In this document: piece by piece, positions 1 through 6,654 of the stretch
Position numbering within the stretch: position 1 is the first letter of the stretch
Layout of the letters: every line of letters begins with the position of its first letter
NCBI GenBank assembly: GCA_002498845.1
Contig: DAJC01000006.1
Span: 3,723 to 17,368 of the forward strand
Reading direction: 5' to 3'
DNA from: Thermoplasmatales archaeon UBA509
GTDB lineage: Archaea > Thermoplasmatota > Thermoplasmata > Thermoplasmatales > Thermoplasmataceae
DNA length: 13,646 nucleotides
Notes under the pieces: generated by a model
Told to the model about the DNA's origin: nothing
Database searches by the model: none
The model's input: the letters and a program-made list of their open reading frames with translations, nothing else
Made by a program: the position numbers and the translations under genes

Positions 1-636
1 GTTGACAGCGAGAAAAACCAGAAATTTTTCGATGTCCACGTGACCGGGATGAAGAACATCGTTGAGCCACTGCTGAAATATGACAGCGGACAGCGGCTTA
101 TCCATATTTCCTCAATCAACGTTTATTATGGACAGACAGACTACCTCAGGTCCAAGGGCATTGCAGAAGACAATGCCGCCAGGGTCAAGAACCACCTCAA
201 TGTGAGACCGTCAGTTGTATTTGGAAACAACGATCGTTTTGTGCCCAGGCTTTTCAAGCTTGCGGCTGATTCCCCGTCAAAACTTCCTGGCGACGGGAAC
301 ATCTCACCTGTTCACATCCTGGACCTCATCAAGGTAATCGAATCAGCAAAGGATCTGAAGGGCGCGGTGGATGTCAGCTCAAGAGAGAAGATATCATTTG
401 CGGAAGCCGTGAACCTGGCAAGGGAAAAGACCGGCAGGACTCCTGTAAGAATTGTTGAAAAGGGAATGGGATACGGCAGTGCTGTGGAGAAACTCAAGGA
501 AACAAGGATATTTGAGGAATATGAGATAGACAGGTATCTCATGAACCTGTACAGGGAGAACACTTACATTGACAGATTCGTGAAAGAGCCTGTTCTTTTC
601 ACGAACCACATAAAGCAGTATGACATCAAAGCATAA
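1..636 (+). CDS. NAD(P)-binding SDR/epimerase-like protein (NDUFA9-like), 5' end missing
   Basis: The reading frame is open from base 1, so this is the C-terminal 211 residues of a longer gene; the GTG at 40 is an internal codon, not a start. The fragment has the extended/atypical short-chain dehydrogenase pattern: a beta-strand ending in HISS (residues 35-38), then Y48 and K52 in a YxxxK motif, then RPSVVFG (69-75), where extended SDRs have their conserved R-P-x-x-V-(F/Y)-G strand. The N-terminal GxxGxxG nucleotide loop must lie before the window. The family binds NAD(P)H; NDUFA9-like members act as complex I accessory proteins or nucleotide-sugar or quinone-related oxidoreductases, and the substrate cannot be told here. 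Its TAA stop at 634-636 overlaps the 3' end of the convergent gene by 11 bases. The fold is well supported, the specific role is not. Confidence 0.8.
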   Translation, partial: VDSEKNQKFFDVHVTGMKNIVEPLLKYDSGQRLIHISSINVYYGQTDYLRSKGIAEDNAARVKNHLNVRPSVVFGNNDRFVPRLFKLAADSPSKLPGDGNISPVHILDLIKVIESAKDLKGAVDVSSREKISFAEAVNLAREKTGRTPVRIVEKGMGYGSAVEKLKETRIFEEYEIDRYLMNLYRENTYIDRFVKEPVLFTNHIKQYDIKA

Positions 637-1105
637 CGTGCCCTATTGCTTCCCTGTATACAAATGTCGCAAGCTTTCCCAGATATTTTATAATGTACTC
701 CGGAACCTCCAGTGAGAAATCTGGGTCCTCAGTGCATCTTATGAGGTTCGCCAGCGCGTTGTTCATATGTGCGGAGCTGTTGAGCAGATGGGCAGCCCGC
801 CTGTCCCCCTGGCTCATTTTTTCCTTCATGTCAAGCCACACCTCGTCGGCATGGTTAAGCATCTTCCGTTGCTGGTCAGGCAGCTTCGAATCCGGATCCG
901 TCAGCATCTGGCTGAGCGTATCAAGCATATCCAGAAGTTCCCTGGTTGCTTGCAGCCTCACACCCTCAGCTATGGCAAGGCCGAGTTCGGCCTGTGCCAT
1001 CCGCATCTCCATCTGATAGTTGAAAACGGGATGCTGCCTTGGCAATATCTGTCCATTGTATTCGCATATGGCAGTTCTTGGATCCTCCTCTTCATTCTCC
1101 GGCAT
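626..1105 (-). CDS. Hypothetical helical protein downstream of tRNA-Gln
   Basis: This is a 159-residue protein of unknown function. It has no signal peptide or membrane segment. After an acidic N-terminus (ENEEEDPR) it reads as mostly amphipathic helices rich in L, A, M, E and K (residues about 30-110), then a short C-terminal helical part. I chose ATG at 1105; an in-frame GTG at 1114 is the alternative and would add three residues. Neither has a clear Shine-Dalgarno. The gene begins only about 20 bases after the 3' end of tRNA-Gln, so it is probably transcribed through the tRNA and released by tRNA 3' processing. Its TGA at 626-628 lies inside the end of the convergent SDR gene (11-base overlap). 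No family could be named from the sequence; it may be specific to Thermoplasmatales. Confidence 0.7.
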   Translation of the reverse strand: MPENEEEDPRTAICEYNGQILPRQHPVFNYQMEMRMAQAELGLAIAEGVRLQATRELLDMLDTLSQMLTDPDSKLPDQQRKMLNHADEVWLDMKEKMSQGDRRAAHLLNSSAHMNNALANLIRCTEDPDFSLEVPEYIIKYLGKLATFVYREAIGHVML

Positions 1106-1125
1106 CAGGCACACATCCAGAATAA

Positions 1126-1198
1126 TAGCCCCGAGCAGATTCGAACTGCTGTCAACGGGTCCAGAGCCCGCTATGCTTGGCCTCTACACCACGGGGCT
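1126..1198 (-). tRNA. tRNA-Gln (anticodon CTG)
   Basis: A full cloverleaf of 73 nt is visible. The acceptor stem is AGCCCCG/CGGGGCT with discriminator A. The D arm has a 4-bp stem with G-T pairs. The anticodon stem is GCGGG/CCCGT around loop CTCTGGA, giving anticodon CTG for codon CAG. The T arm is AGCAG-TTCGAAT-CTGCT. There is no intron and CCA is not encoded. It lies 26 bases downstream of the membrane protein gene and immediately before the hypothetical gene ending at 626. Its own TATA box overlaps the stop codon of the upstream gene. Confidence 0.96.
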
Positions 1199-1220
1199 TC
1201 GGTCAAGCGATGTAATAGGC

Positions 1221-1230
1221 ATTTTTAACT
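1221..1230 (-). promoter_or_regulatory. TATA box for tRNA-Gln, overlapping an upstream stop codon
   Basis: Read on the minus strand this is AGTTAAAAAT, preceded by a purine-rich BRE-like stretch (GGCAAAG). Its centre lies about 27 nt before the mature tRNA 5' end, the archaeal TATA-to-start distance. The TAA stop of the membrane protein gene (1225-1227) is part of the box. Confidence 0.55.
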
Positions 1231-1665
1231 CTTTGCCTTTGACATTGAAGATCTCAGCATTGTCTGGCTGAATCCTATGAAACCGAACGCAAGAAGCCAA
1301 AGCATTGCCATACTGAATGTGTATAATGCGGATTTGGTGGAAAGATACAGCAATCCTGAAATCCCCGCCGTAAGGATGCATATTGAATTCAGCCCCAGAA
1401 GGATCAGCAGGTCATGTCTCAACTTTGCAGTTATTCCAAGAATAAAGGCATAAAAGCTTACAATAAACGTGAAAGCGCCAAGAAGGATATGAAAGGCCAG
1501 AACCGGATAATGTGCAGATTGAGCAAGCACAGTTAAAATTGACCCACTTTCTGAGCCATAGAATGAGTTGGCATACATGCCTGCAACAAACTGAACTCCC
1601 AGAAGAGCCGTCATCAGTGTAAGGAGTACTGCGATCTTTGAGCTGCCTGATCCATCGTGGTTCAA
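1225..1665 (-). CDS. Small four-helix integral membrane protein, unknown function
   Basis: The 146-residue product has four hydrophobic segments, roughly at residues 11-31, 50-78, 85-107 and 113-135. The N-terminus is short and Ser/Gly-rich, and the C-terminus is basic (MSKAKS). Helix 2 carries two histidines seven residues apart (H52 and H59, in AHYPVLAFH), and a small basic cytosolic loop KLRH (81-84) follows. The paired histidines could bind haem or a metal, but this is speculation. The start is uncertain: TTG at 1665 is the only candidate upstream of helix 1 and lies about 25 nt from the centre of the TATA box at 1684-1697, which favours a leaderless TTG start. The next in-frame ATG (codon 18) would cut into helix 1. 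It is followed at 26 bases by tRNA-Gln. The family is not recognised. Confidence 0.75.
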   Translation of the reverse strand: MNHDGSGSSKIAVLLTLMTALLGVQFVAGMYANSFYGSESGSILTVLAQSAHYPVLAFHILLGAFTFIVSFYAFILGITAKLRHDLLILLGLNSICILTAGISGLLYLSTKSALYTFSMAMLWLLAFGFIGFSQTMLRSSMSKAKS

Positions 1666-1683
1666 CAGTCCCTTAAGATGCGC

Positions 1684-1697
1684 AATATTAAATATCT
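1684..1697. promoter_or_regulatory. Near-symmetric TATA element shared by two divergent genes
   Basis: The sequence AATATTAAATATCT reads as TATTAAATAT on the plus strand and ATATTTAATA on the minus strand. Its centre (about 1690) is about 25-26 nt from the GTG start at 1716 on the right and about 25 nt from the TTG start at 1665 on the left. BRE-like bases flank both sides (GCGCAA before the plus-strand box, CCAAG before the minus-strand box). No second TATA-like element is seen in the 50-base gap, so one box probably serves both leaderless genes. Confidence 0.6.
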
Positions 1698-1715
1698 TGG
1701 TAAAGATGAAGAAAG

Positions 1716-2102
1716 GTGAAGAACTGGAGCGGACACATCTATTTCACTGATGAATTTCACTGGAAGGATCTGGAGAAAGCCTTTCCTGAAATATGGGATA
1801 TAATAGCTGGGGAGACCAAGCAGAACCAGGAGGAAGCTCAGTACGACCAGATAACACTGGAGCTGAATCTTGCAGAGATAGGGAAAGATAAAAAACCCAT
1901 TGGCTACATTAAGGATGGTGCAAAATACAGGATGGTTTTTCCTGAAGACAGGAAAGAGATGATCATCTACAGGGGAGGACCCTCCGAGGAGATCAGGGAC
2001 ATAGTGGAATCTGTCACCAAGGTCCTGAAAAACAAGAAAATCAAGTTCCAGGTTGATTATGATAAAATGTTACTTTACGAAATAAGAAAGAGAAGAAAAT
2101 AG
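1716..2102 (+). CDS. Hypothetical soluble protein, 128 residues
   Basis: No family is recognised. The start is fixed: an in-frame TGA lies at 1707-1709 and the only start after it is GTG at 1716, about 25 nt after the TATA centre, so the message is probably leaderless. The product has no membrane segment. The pattern is an aromatic, amphipathic N-terminus (HIYFTDEFHW, residues 7-16), a charged middle, a beta-rich part (YRMVF, MIIYRGG, about 71-88), then a helix (SEEIRDIVESVTKVLKN) and a strongly basic tail ending RKRRK. The alternating beta and alpha elements with a basic tail would suit a nucleic-acid or ribosome-associated protein, but that is only a guess from composition. The 55-base gap to the regulator gene at 2158 contains a separate TATA box, so the two are not strictly one operon. 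Confidence 0.75.
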   Translation: MKNWSGHIYFTDEFHWKDLEKAFPEIWDIIAGETKQNQEEAQYDQITLELNLAEIGKDKKPIGYIKDGAKYRMVFPEDRKEMIIYRGGPSEEIRDIVESVTKVLKNKKIKFQVDYDKMLLYEIRKRRK

Positions 2103-2127
2103 ACAGAAATTATCTTTTTCAGGTAAT

Positions 2128-2137
2128 AATTATATCT
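2128..2137 (+). promoter_or_regulatory. TATA box for the winged-helix regulator gene
   Basis: AATTATATCT has its centre about 25 nt before ATG 2158, consistent with a leaderless transcript. There is no Shine-Dalgarno motif ahead of that ATG. Confidence 0.5.
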
Positions 2138-2157
2138 TATCCAGCGATTAGGTATCG

Positions 2158-2661
2158 ATGGTCAGCCGAATCAAAGTAGTTAATGACGTAGGGGAACTTG
2201 TTTCAATTTTTCATGCCGCTGACAGTGATACAAAAAGGCGGTTGCTTCTTGATCTTTCAACCGGATGGATAACGATGCCAGTTATAGAGCAGAAGTATGG
2301 CACTGAGGGAAAGAAGGCCTTGCTCTACCTGGATAAAATAAAACTGATTGAAAGCCAGTGGATGACGGGAGAAAATGGGCCGGAAAAGGCATTCCATACC
2401 TACTACACAAATGTGCAGATCAACCTCCTTGGAAGCATGAGCGATCTGGCCGATATAATCTATGCAACGACCCTTACAGATCAGCAGCTCATGGAATACG
2501 AGGACAGGATAATGGAAATGATTACAGATCCCGAAGGAGTCTTCATTGGAGACGTTTCTGAAAAACTAAACATTTCTCAGGCTCTTCTGCGCGGAATTGT
2601 GAAAAGGTCAAGCATGCTTCAGATCAAGGGATACAAGATTGCAAAGGTCAGCACCCCCTAG
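2158..2661 (+). CDS. Winged-helix (ArsR-like) transcriptional regulator
   Basis: This is a 167-residue soluble protein. The N-terminal half (about residues 8-80) reads like an archaeal winged helix: a helix (DTKRRLLLDLS), a second helix (MPVIEQKYG), a third with ALLYLDKIKLIES, and a wing that ends in KAFHTYYT. A helical linker follows (SDLADIIYATTLTDQQLMEYEDRIMEMI, about 98-122). The C-terminal part (VFIGDVSEKLNISQALLRGIVKRSSMLQ) looks like a second helix-turn-helix. This resembles archaeal ArsR-type regulators with helical dimer arms. No cysteine pair or other metal site is present, so metal sensing is not indicated. Start ATG 2158 lies at leaderless distance from its TATA box. It is followed after 18 bases by the aTrm56-HD gene on the same strand, probably cotranscribed. 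Its target genes are unknown. Confidence 0.7.
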   Translation: MVSRIKVVNDVGELVSIFHAADSDTKRRLLLDLSTGWITMPVIEQKYGTEGKKALLYLDKIKLIESQWMTGENGPEKAFHTYYTNVQINLLGSMSDLADIIYATTLTDQQLMEYEDRIMEMITDPEGVFIGDVSEKLNISQALLRGIVKRSSMLQIKGYKIAKVSTP

Positions 2662-2679
2662 CTTAGCTGCAGATTGTAA

Positions 2680-3708
<1,029 letters not shown>

Positions 3709-3718
3709 ATACGAAAAG

Positions 3719-3726
3719 ATTAAGAG
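3719..3726 (+). promoter_or_regulatory. Probable TATA box for tRNA-Asn
   Basis: ATTAAGAG is preceded by a BRE-like CGAAAAG. The centre is about 30 nt before the mature tRNA 5' end, which would give a pre-tRNA with a leader of a few bases. Read-through from the methyltransferase gene is also possible. Confidence 0.35.
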
Positions 3727-3752
3727 AACTGAAAAGCTTTCCGTATACCTTT

Positions 3753-3825
3753 GCCGTTGTAGCTTAGCTGGTAGAGCACTCGGCTGTTAACCGAGCGGTC
3801 GTCGGTTCGAATCCGACCAGCGGCG
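3753..3825 (+). tRNA. tRNA-Asn (anticodon GTT)
   Basis: This is a 73-nt cloverleaf. The acceptor stem is GCCGTTG/CAGCGGC with discriminator G73, as expected for Asn. The D arm is TAGC...GAGC, the anticodon stem CTCGG/CCGAG surrounds loop CTGTTAA, and the T arm is GTCGG-TTCGAAT-CCGAC. There is no intron and CCA is not encoded. It lies 44 bases after the aTrm56-HD gene. Confidence 0.97.
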
Positions 3826-3957
3826 TATTCCCCTATCTCATCTGGCCGCGAGAGCCGGTTTGTTCTTGACGGTACGGGTAACAGTTTTTCAGGATTCACA
3901 GCTCATTGATTCTTGAATGAGGAATAATTAGTGAACGGTGATATTCCAGTCTTGAGA

Positions 3958-4278
3958 TTAAACATGTATGTAGTACCAGCCTTCCTGCTGCCTCCTGATG
4001 ATTTCTATGAAGCCGCCCTGGGGAGTTGGGGATACACCCTTCACGAGATCTGTCTCATTCACATGGTTAAGTTCCATCGAGGTTTTGCAAGCCATAACTA
4101 TGACTTTTTTTTCATCAAGAAGTGGCTTTATCATTTTTTCATTAGTTGTTGCGACTATGGCGCCCTCGAGAAAAACAACCTCAATGGTTTCCACGTCTTT
4201 TAGCACTGCAATGTGTGTCCCAACAATATTTCCCATGGGAATCTTTTCTTTCTCTGATACCTGTATTACTACTTTCAT
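3958..4278 (-). CDS. DsrE/DsrF-like family protein (COG1416 type)
   Basis: The 106-residue protein has the small alpha/beta DsrE-like fold. It shows the N-terminal strand MKVVIQVSE, a second strand with IEVVFLEGA (32-40), the IVMACKTSMELN segment (60-71) with a single cysteine, Cys64, at the usual active or carrier position, and the C-terminal signature GFIEIIRRQQEGWYYIHV (89-106), which resembles the 'EIIRRQxEGWxYI' ending of COG1416 proteins. DsrE relatives are sulfur-transfer or thiol proteins; members of this subgroup lack a proven reaction. ATG 4278 is 26 nt from a TATA centre, so the transcript is probably leaderless. It lies downstream of the broken-gene region on the same strand and converges with tRNA-Asn. 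The sulfur role is inferred from family and Cys64 only. Confidence 0.85.
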   Translation of the reverse strand: MKVVIQVSEKEKIPMGNIVGTHIAVLKDVETIEVVFLEGAIVATTNEKMIKPLLDEKKVIVMACKTSMELNHVNETDLVKGVSPTPQGGFIEIIRRQQEGWYYIHV

Positions 4279-4298
4279 GTAAATTAGAGTACAATTAT

Positions 4299-4308
4299 GG
4301 ATATTAAG
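4299..4308 (-). promoter_or_regulatory. TATA box for the DsrE-like gene
   Basis: On the minus strand this reads CTTAATATCC. The centre is about 26 nt before ATG 4278. It includes the TAA stop (4304-4306) of the preceding small ORF, the same arrangement as at tRNA-Gln. Confidence 0.55.
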
Positions 4309-4495
4309 TCACCAGCTCTTTCCACTTTTGCTTATGTTTGAATAACGGATCTCTTGAATAAGGTCCCAGTCTTACGTATTCTGTTATGTTCTCAACGTTG
4401 TACCATGGAATGCCCATACTGGGAATCAGAAGAGATTCCACATCTGCTTCTATAGGAGTCTGAATTCCGTTTTTGATCACAGTAATGGGAAGCAC
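4304..4495 (-). CDS. Small ORF (63 codons), possibly the 3' fragment of a broken gene
   Basis: This begins with a GTG and encodes a 63-residue peptide with no recognised family. The sequence is protein-like rather than random: IEADVESLLIPSMGIP (15-30), WYNVENITEYVRLGPYS (31-47) and a charged end KHKQKWKEL. No Shine-Dalgarno or TATA box lies at a suitable distance from the GTG. The same frame continues upstream past a single TGA (4514-4516) into more protein-like sequence, so I think this is the C-terminal part of a longer gene inactivated by a stop codon and a frameshift, not a small gene in its own right. Intergenic expression as a real short protein cannot be excluded. Confidence 0.35.
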   Translation of the reverse strand: MLPITVIKNGIQTPIEADVESLLIPSMGIPWYNVENITEYVRLGPYSRDPLFKHKQKWKELVT

Positions 4496-4671
4496 AGCAA
4501 TTCTTGACAGCGTTCATGTCCTGATTACAAGTTTAGATGCTGTCTTCTGGTACTTCCCCTGCCTTCTGTATTTCATCTTGCTACTACCCCTGCGACATCC
4601 ATCATGAAGCCCCAGTAGGAGACCGAGATAAATGGTGAAACCAGCGCAGCTTCAAAATTTGAATGCCCATA
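4496..4671 (-). pseudogene. Decayed upstream part of the same gene (frameshift plus in-frame stop)
   Basis: On the minus strand 4671-4576 reads as 32 protein-like codons including FEAALVSPFISVSYWGFMMD, a hydrophobic, aromatic stretch that looks like a membrane helix, and it ends at TGA 4575-4573. In the next frame, from ATG 4576, a basic segment (MKYRRQGKYQKTASKLVIRT) follows to a TGA at 4514-4516, and beyond that stop the frame continues into the 63-codon ORF. One frameshift near 4576 and one stop would therefore join three coherent pieces into a C-terminal tail of roughly 120 residues: a membrane helix, a basic segment and a soluble tail. The start of the gene is missing; the tRNA with CAT anticodon begins 25 bases upstream of the first piece. 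The parent family is not recognised. Confidence 0.4.
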
Positions 4672-4695
4672 TCATAGTTTGAATCAAATAGAAAG

Positions 4696-4769
4696 TGGGG
4701 CTGACCGGGTTCGAACCGATGACCACCTGGTTATGAGCCAGGCGCTCTACCTAGCTAAGCTACAGCCCC
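4696..4769 (-). tRNA. tRNA with CAT anticodon (elongator tRNA-Met or tRNA-Ile2)
   Basis: This is a 74-nt cloverleaf. The acceptor stem is GGGGCTG/CAGCCCC with A73, the D arm is TAGC...GAGC, the anticodon stem CCTGG/CCAGG surrounds loop CTCATAA (anticodon CAT), and the T arm is ATCGG-TTCGAAC-CCGGT. The acceptor stem and D arm do not have the usual initiator features (no AGC GGG start, no run of three G-C pairs in the anticodon stem), so it is an elongator Met tRNA or the Ile2 tRNA whose C34 is modified to agmatidine to read AUA. Sequence alone does not decide. There is no intron and CCA is not encoded. Confidence 0.93.
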
Positions 4770-4935
4770 TTTCATCTGGTAGGGAAAAAGTGATTAACAG
4801 AAAGTTGATAAGGATTTCCATAAGATCGTGCCGAATATATATTGAATCTTCATCAGTCCCCGCTAAGAATGATGATCTGATTAATTAAGGAGAAGTTTCA
4901 TTCAAATATCATAATTCATGCAAGAATATAAGGCC
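4770..4935. other. Gap between the aldo/keto reductase gene and the CAT tRNA
   Basis: I see no convincing gene in these 166 bases. A TATA-like AATATATATT lies at about 4836-4845. On the minus strand it would start a transcript near 4815, about 46 nt before the tRNA, and could be a distal tRNA promoter. AT-rich stretches (TTAATTAA at about 4880-4887) follow the reductase stop and may help termination. Confidence 0.3.
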
Positions 4936-5733
4936 CTATTCTCCAAGGTAATTCAGGTCTTCTCTGCTCATGTTTATCCCCGCTGTGTCAACCAGTTCAT
5001 CAATATGTTCAGGCGATGACGCCTTTGGAATGGGGAGGGCATCCTCCATGACCAGCCTGAGTCCCATCTGAAGCTCTGATTTCCCGTATTTCTTAGCCAT
5101 TTCTTCTACCCTCTGCGATCTTGCGTAGGCACCCCTTGACAAAGGTGTGTAAGCTATTACTGTTATTCCGTGCTTTTTACAGAATTCCAGGAGACCTCTG
5201 ACCTCCTTCCTGTTTCCGTAATTATATTCAATCTCATTGGCAGAGATCTGCCCTTGCCCCGCAAAGGCAATTGCATCTTCCAGGAGGTTTTCATCGAAAT
5301 TGCTCACCCCAAGCTGTCTTATTTTACCCTCATCCTTCAGTTCCAGAAGAGTACCGATGGATTCGTCCAGTGGAACTTCTGTGCTGGGCCAGTGGATCAG
5401 GTACAGATCCAGGTAATCAACATTGAGCCTCTTCAGGCTACCTTCAAGGGATTTACGTAAATCATACCGTCCAAGGTGTGTTGGCCATACCTTTGATATT
5501 ATGAAAACGTCCTTCCTGTCAACAGATGAAACAGCTTTTCCCACGATTTCCTCTGTGTGACCTGATGCATACATTTCAGCAGTGTCAATGACATTGATGC
5601 CTTTGGACAGGGCGTATTTGATCGCAGAAACATACTTTTCATCAGCACCAGAGGCTTTTGACTGATAGCCACCCATCCCATATGTTCCCAGACCTACAGG
5701 AAAAACCCGTCTGTCACCTATCTTATCAATCAT
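4936..5733 (-). CDS. Aldo/keto reductase
   Basis: This is a 265-residue soluble NADPH-dependent oxidoreductase of the AKR superfamily (TIM barrel), which reduces aldehydes or ketones to alcohols. The catalytic tetrad is complete: D50 and Y55 in DTAEMYASG, K81 in ISKVWP and H114 in LIHWPS. The AKR motif GVSNFDENLL (142-151) and the cofactor segment IPKASSPEH (235-243) are present. The length is a little short (family about 270-330) because the C-terminal substrate loop is trimmed, which usually leaves the active site open. ATG 5733 is about 24 nt from a TATA-like ATTAAGTA, fitting a leaderless start; a stronger TATA with a direct repeat lies further upstream. It stands alone, 125 bases downstream of the dioxygenase-like gene. 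The substrate cannot be predicted; sugars or glyceraldehyde are plausible in this group. Confidence 0.93.
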   Translation of the reverse strand: MIDKIGDRRVFPVGLGTYGMGGYQSKASGADEKYVSAIKYALSKGINVIDTAEMYASGHTEEIVGKAVSSVDRKDVFIISKVWPTHLGRYDLRKSLEGSLKRLNVDYLDLYLIHWPSTEVPLDESIGTLLELKDEGKIRQLGVSNFDENLLEDAIAFAGQGQISANEIEYNYGNRKEVRGLLEFCKKHGITVIAYTPLSRGAYARSQRVEEMAKKYGKSELQMGLRLVMEDALPIPKASSPEHIDELVDTAGINMSREDLNYLGE

Positions 5734-5751
5734 GAGTGTGAATTGGTACTT

Positions 5752-5762
5752 ACTACTTAATC
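5752..5762 (-). promoter_or_regulatory. Proximal TATA-like box of the aldo/keto reductase gene
   Basis: On the minus strand this reads GGATTAAGTAG, with centre about 24 nt before ATG 5733. It would give a leaderless message, consistent with the lack of a Shine-Dalgarno motif there. Confidence 0.4.
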
Positions 5763-5800
5763 CTGGCCGATGAAACCTATGCCTGCTGAATTCAACTTGT

Positions 5801-5828
5801 CTATTATATAGATGCCATGCGGTGCCAT
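5801..5828 (-). promoter_or_regulatory. Distal TATA box with an upstream ATGGCA direct repeat
   Basis: On the minus strand a perfect direct repeat ATGGCA-N4-ATGGCA (5828-5823 and 5818-5813, one helical turn apart) is directly followed by CTATATAATAG (5811-5801), a strong TATA match. A start about 26 nt on would fall near 5780 and leave a leader of about 47 nt before the aldo/keto reductase. The repeat lies where an archaeal activator or BRE-competing regulator would bind. Confidence 0.4.
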
Positions 5829-5858
5829 CTAATGTACATTTGCTGTCCTGGATTTTGC

Positions 5859-6647
5859 CTAAAAGCTGAACTCAATTGTCGTTAGTGACGCAGCACCAAA
5901 TTCCATCTCGCTTGCTATCACGTTGCCTCTTGCGTTATTACCCATCGCCCCTGCAAGTATCCTGAAAGGTAATTCGCCTCCTTCAGGCGAAGCTGATCTT
6001 GCAAGGTCCCGTGGCATGTGCCAGATCTGGTCCCATCTTCCGTTAATCATGTGGCCGGTTGTCTCCTTAAGGTACTTCAAAGCATTTTCAGGAACATGAT
6101 CGCTGCCCCTAGCCCACAGGTCGAGCCTGTGAATTATGGAACCGGTGACAAGCAGCATTGTTTCATGCCCCTCAGAGGCATTCCTTATGGCCCTTCCCAG
6201 GATTTCATGTTTCTCAGGTCCAAGGGAAGGCGATATTGAAACGGGAACAACCGGAATATCCGCATCAGGGAAGAGTCTGTATAAAGGAGACCATGCCCCA
6301 TGATCCAGCCCCCAGTCTGGAACGCTACCCATGGATAAGCCAAGAGATTTTCCGGCCGCTATGAGTGATTTGCCGAGCTCCGGATCGCCATGGGGTACGT
6401 ATTTTTTCTGATAGAACTCTCGCGGGAAGCCTGAAAAATCGAAGATCTGCTTGAGGGGATCTTCCAGCACAACTCCTATGGCACCGGAAGTTACAAAATG
6501 AGGTGAGACAACGATCATGGTCTTTACTGTGCTCCGGTATTTCCTTCCCATTTCCTCAAGCGCCTTCTCTGTAATGGTGTGGCTCACTCCCAGATCACCT
6601 ATGAGAGAAGGTGTGTTTGGTGCATATAATACTGCGTTCAATCCCAT
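5859..6647 (-). CDS. LigB/DODA-type extradiol dioxygenase-like protein
   Basis: This is a 262-residue protein of the class III (LigB) extradiol dioxygenase superfamily, closest in layout to the single-domain DOPA 4,5-dioxygenase (YgiD/DODA) group, which cleaves catechol rings using a metal bound by His residues. Visible family motifs are VVSPHFVT (46-53, H50), GLDHGAWSPLYRLFP (113-127, H116), PVVPVSI (132-138) and the C-terminal GSIIHRLDLW (169-178, H173). The expected first metal ligand, the His of the N-terminal (P)H(x)P motif, appears as Asn11 in APNTPSL; H23 follows closely. So the metal site may be altered and activity is not certain. ATG 6647 has a good Shine-Dalgarno AGGAGT seven bases upstream. 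It follows the MBL hydrolase gene with a 76-base gap and has its own promoter. Confidence 0.85.
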   Translation of the reverse strand: MGLNAVLYAPNTPSLIGDLGVSHTITEKALEEMGRKYRSTVKTMIVVSPHFVTSGAIGVVLEDPLKQIFDFSGFPREFYQKKYVPHGDPELGKSLIAAGKSLGLSMGSVPDWGLDHGAWSPLYRLFPDADIPVVPVSISPSLGPEKHEILGRAIRNASEGHETMLLVTGSIIHRLDLWARGSDHVPENALKYLKETTGHMINGRWDQIWHMPRDLARSASPEGGELPFRILAGAMGNNARGNVIASEMEFGAASLTTIEFSF

Positions 6648-6654
6648 TGTATTT

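Noticed and set aside
767..1228. Plus-strand open frame of 153 codons across the hypothetical gene and tRNA-Gln
   Set aside because: It runs through the tRNA on the wrong strand, has no promoter and lacks protein-like pattern.
3902..3921. Inverted repeat CTCATT...AATGAG as a terminator
   Set aside because: The stem is only six A/T-rich pairs with an eight-base loop and no T-run; archaeal termination does not need it. It is too weak to list as a feature.
3931..4203. Plus-strand frame opposite the DsrE-like gene
   Set aside because: The minus-strand frame has clear family motifs, a TATA box and a start; this one is its shadow.
4300..4700. Remnant of an element integrated at the CAT tRNA
   Set aside because: The broken gene lies just after the tRNA, but I found no copy of the tRNA 3' end as an attachment repeat and no integrase.
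4866..4882. Box C-like ATGATGA followed by CTGA, as a C/D box sRNA
   Set aside because: The boxes are only a few bases apart, with no room for a guide, and no second C'/D pair follows. A similar hit at 5768-5788 also failed.
4679..4888. Plus-strand open frame over the CAT tRNA
   Set aside because: Most of it is the complement of a clear tRNA; the rest is AT-rich gap sequence.
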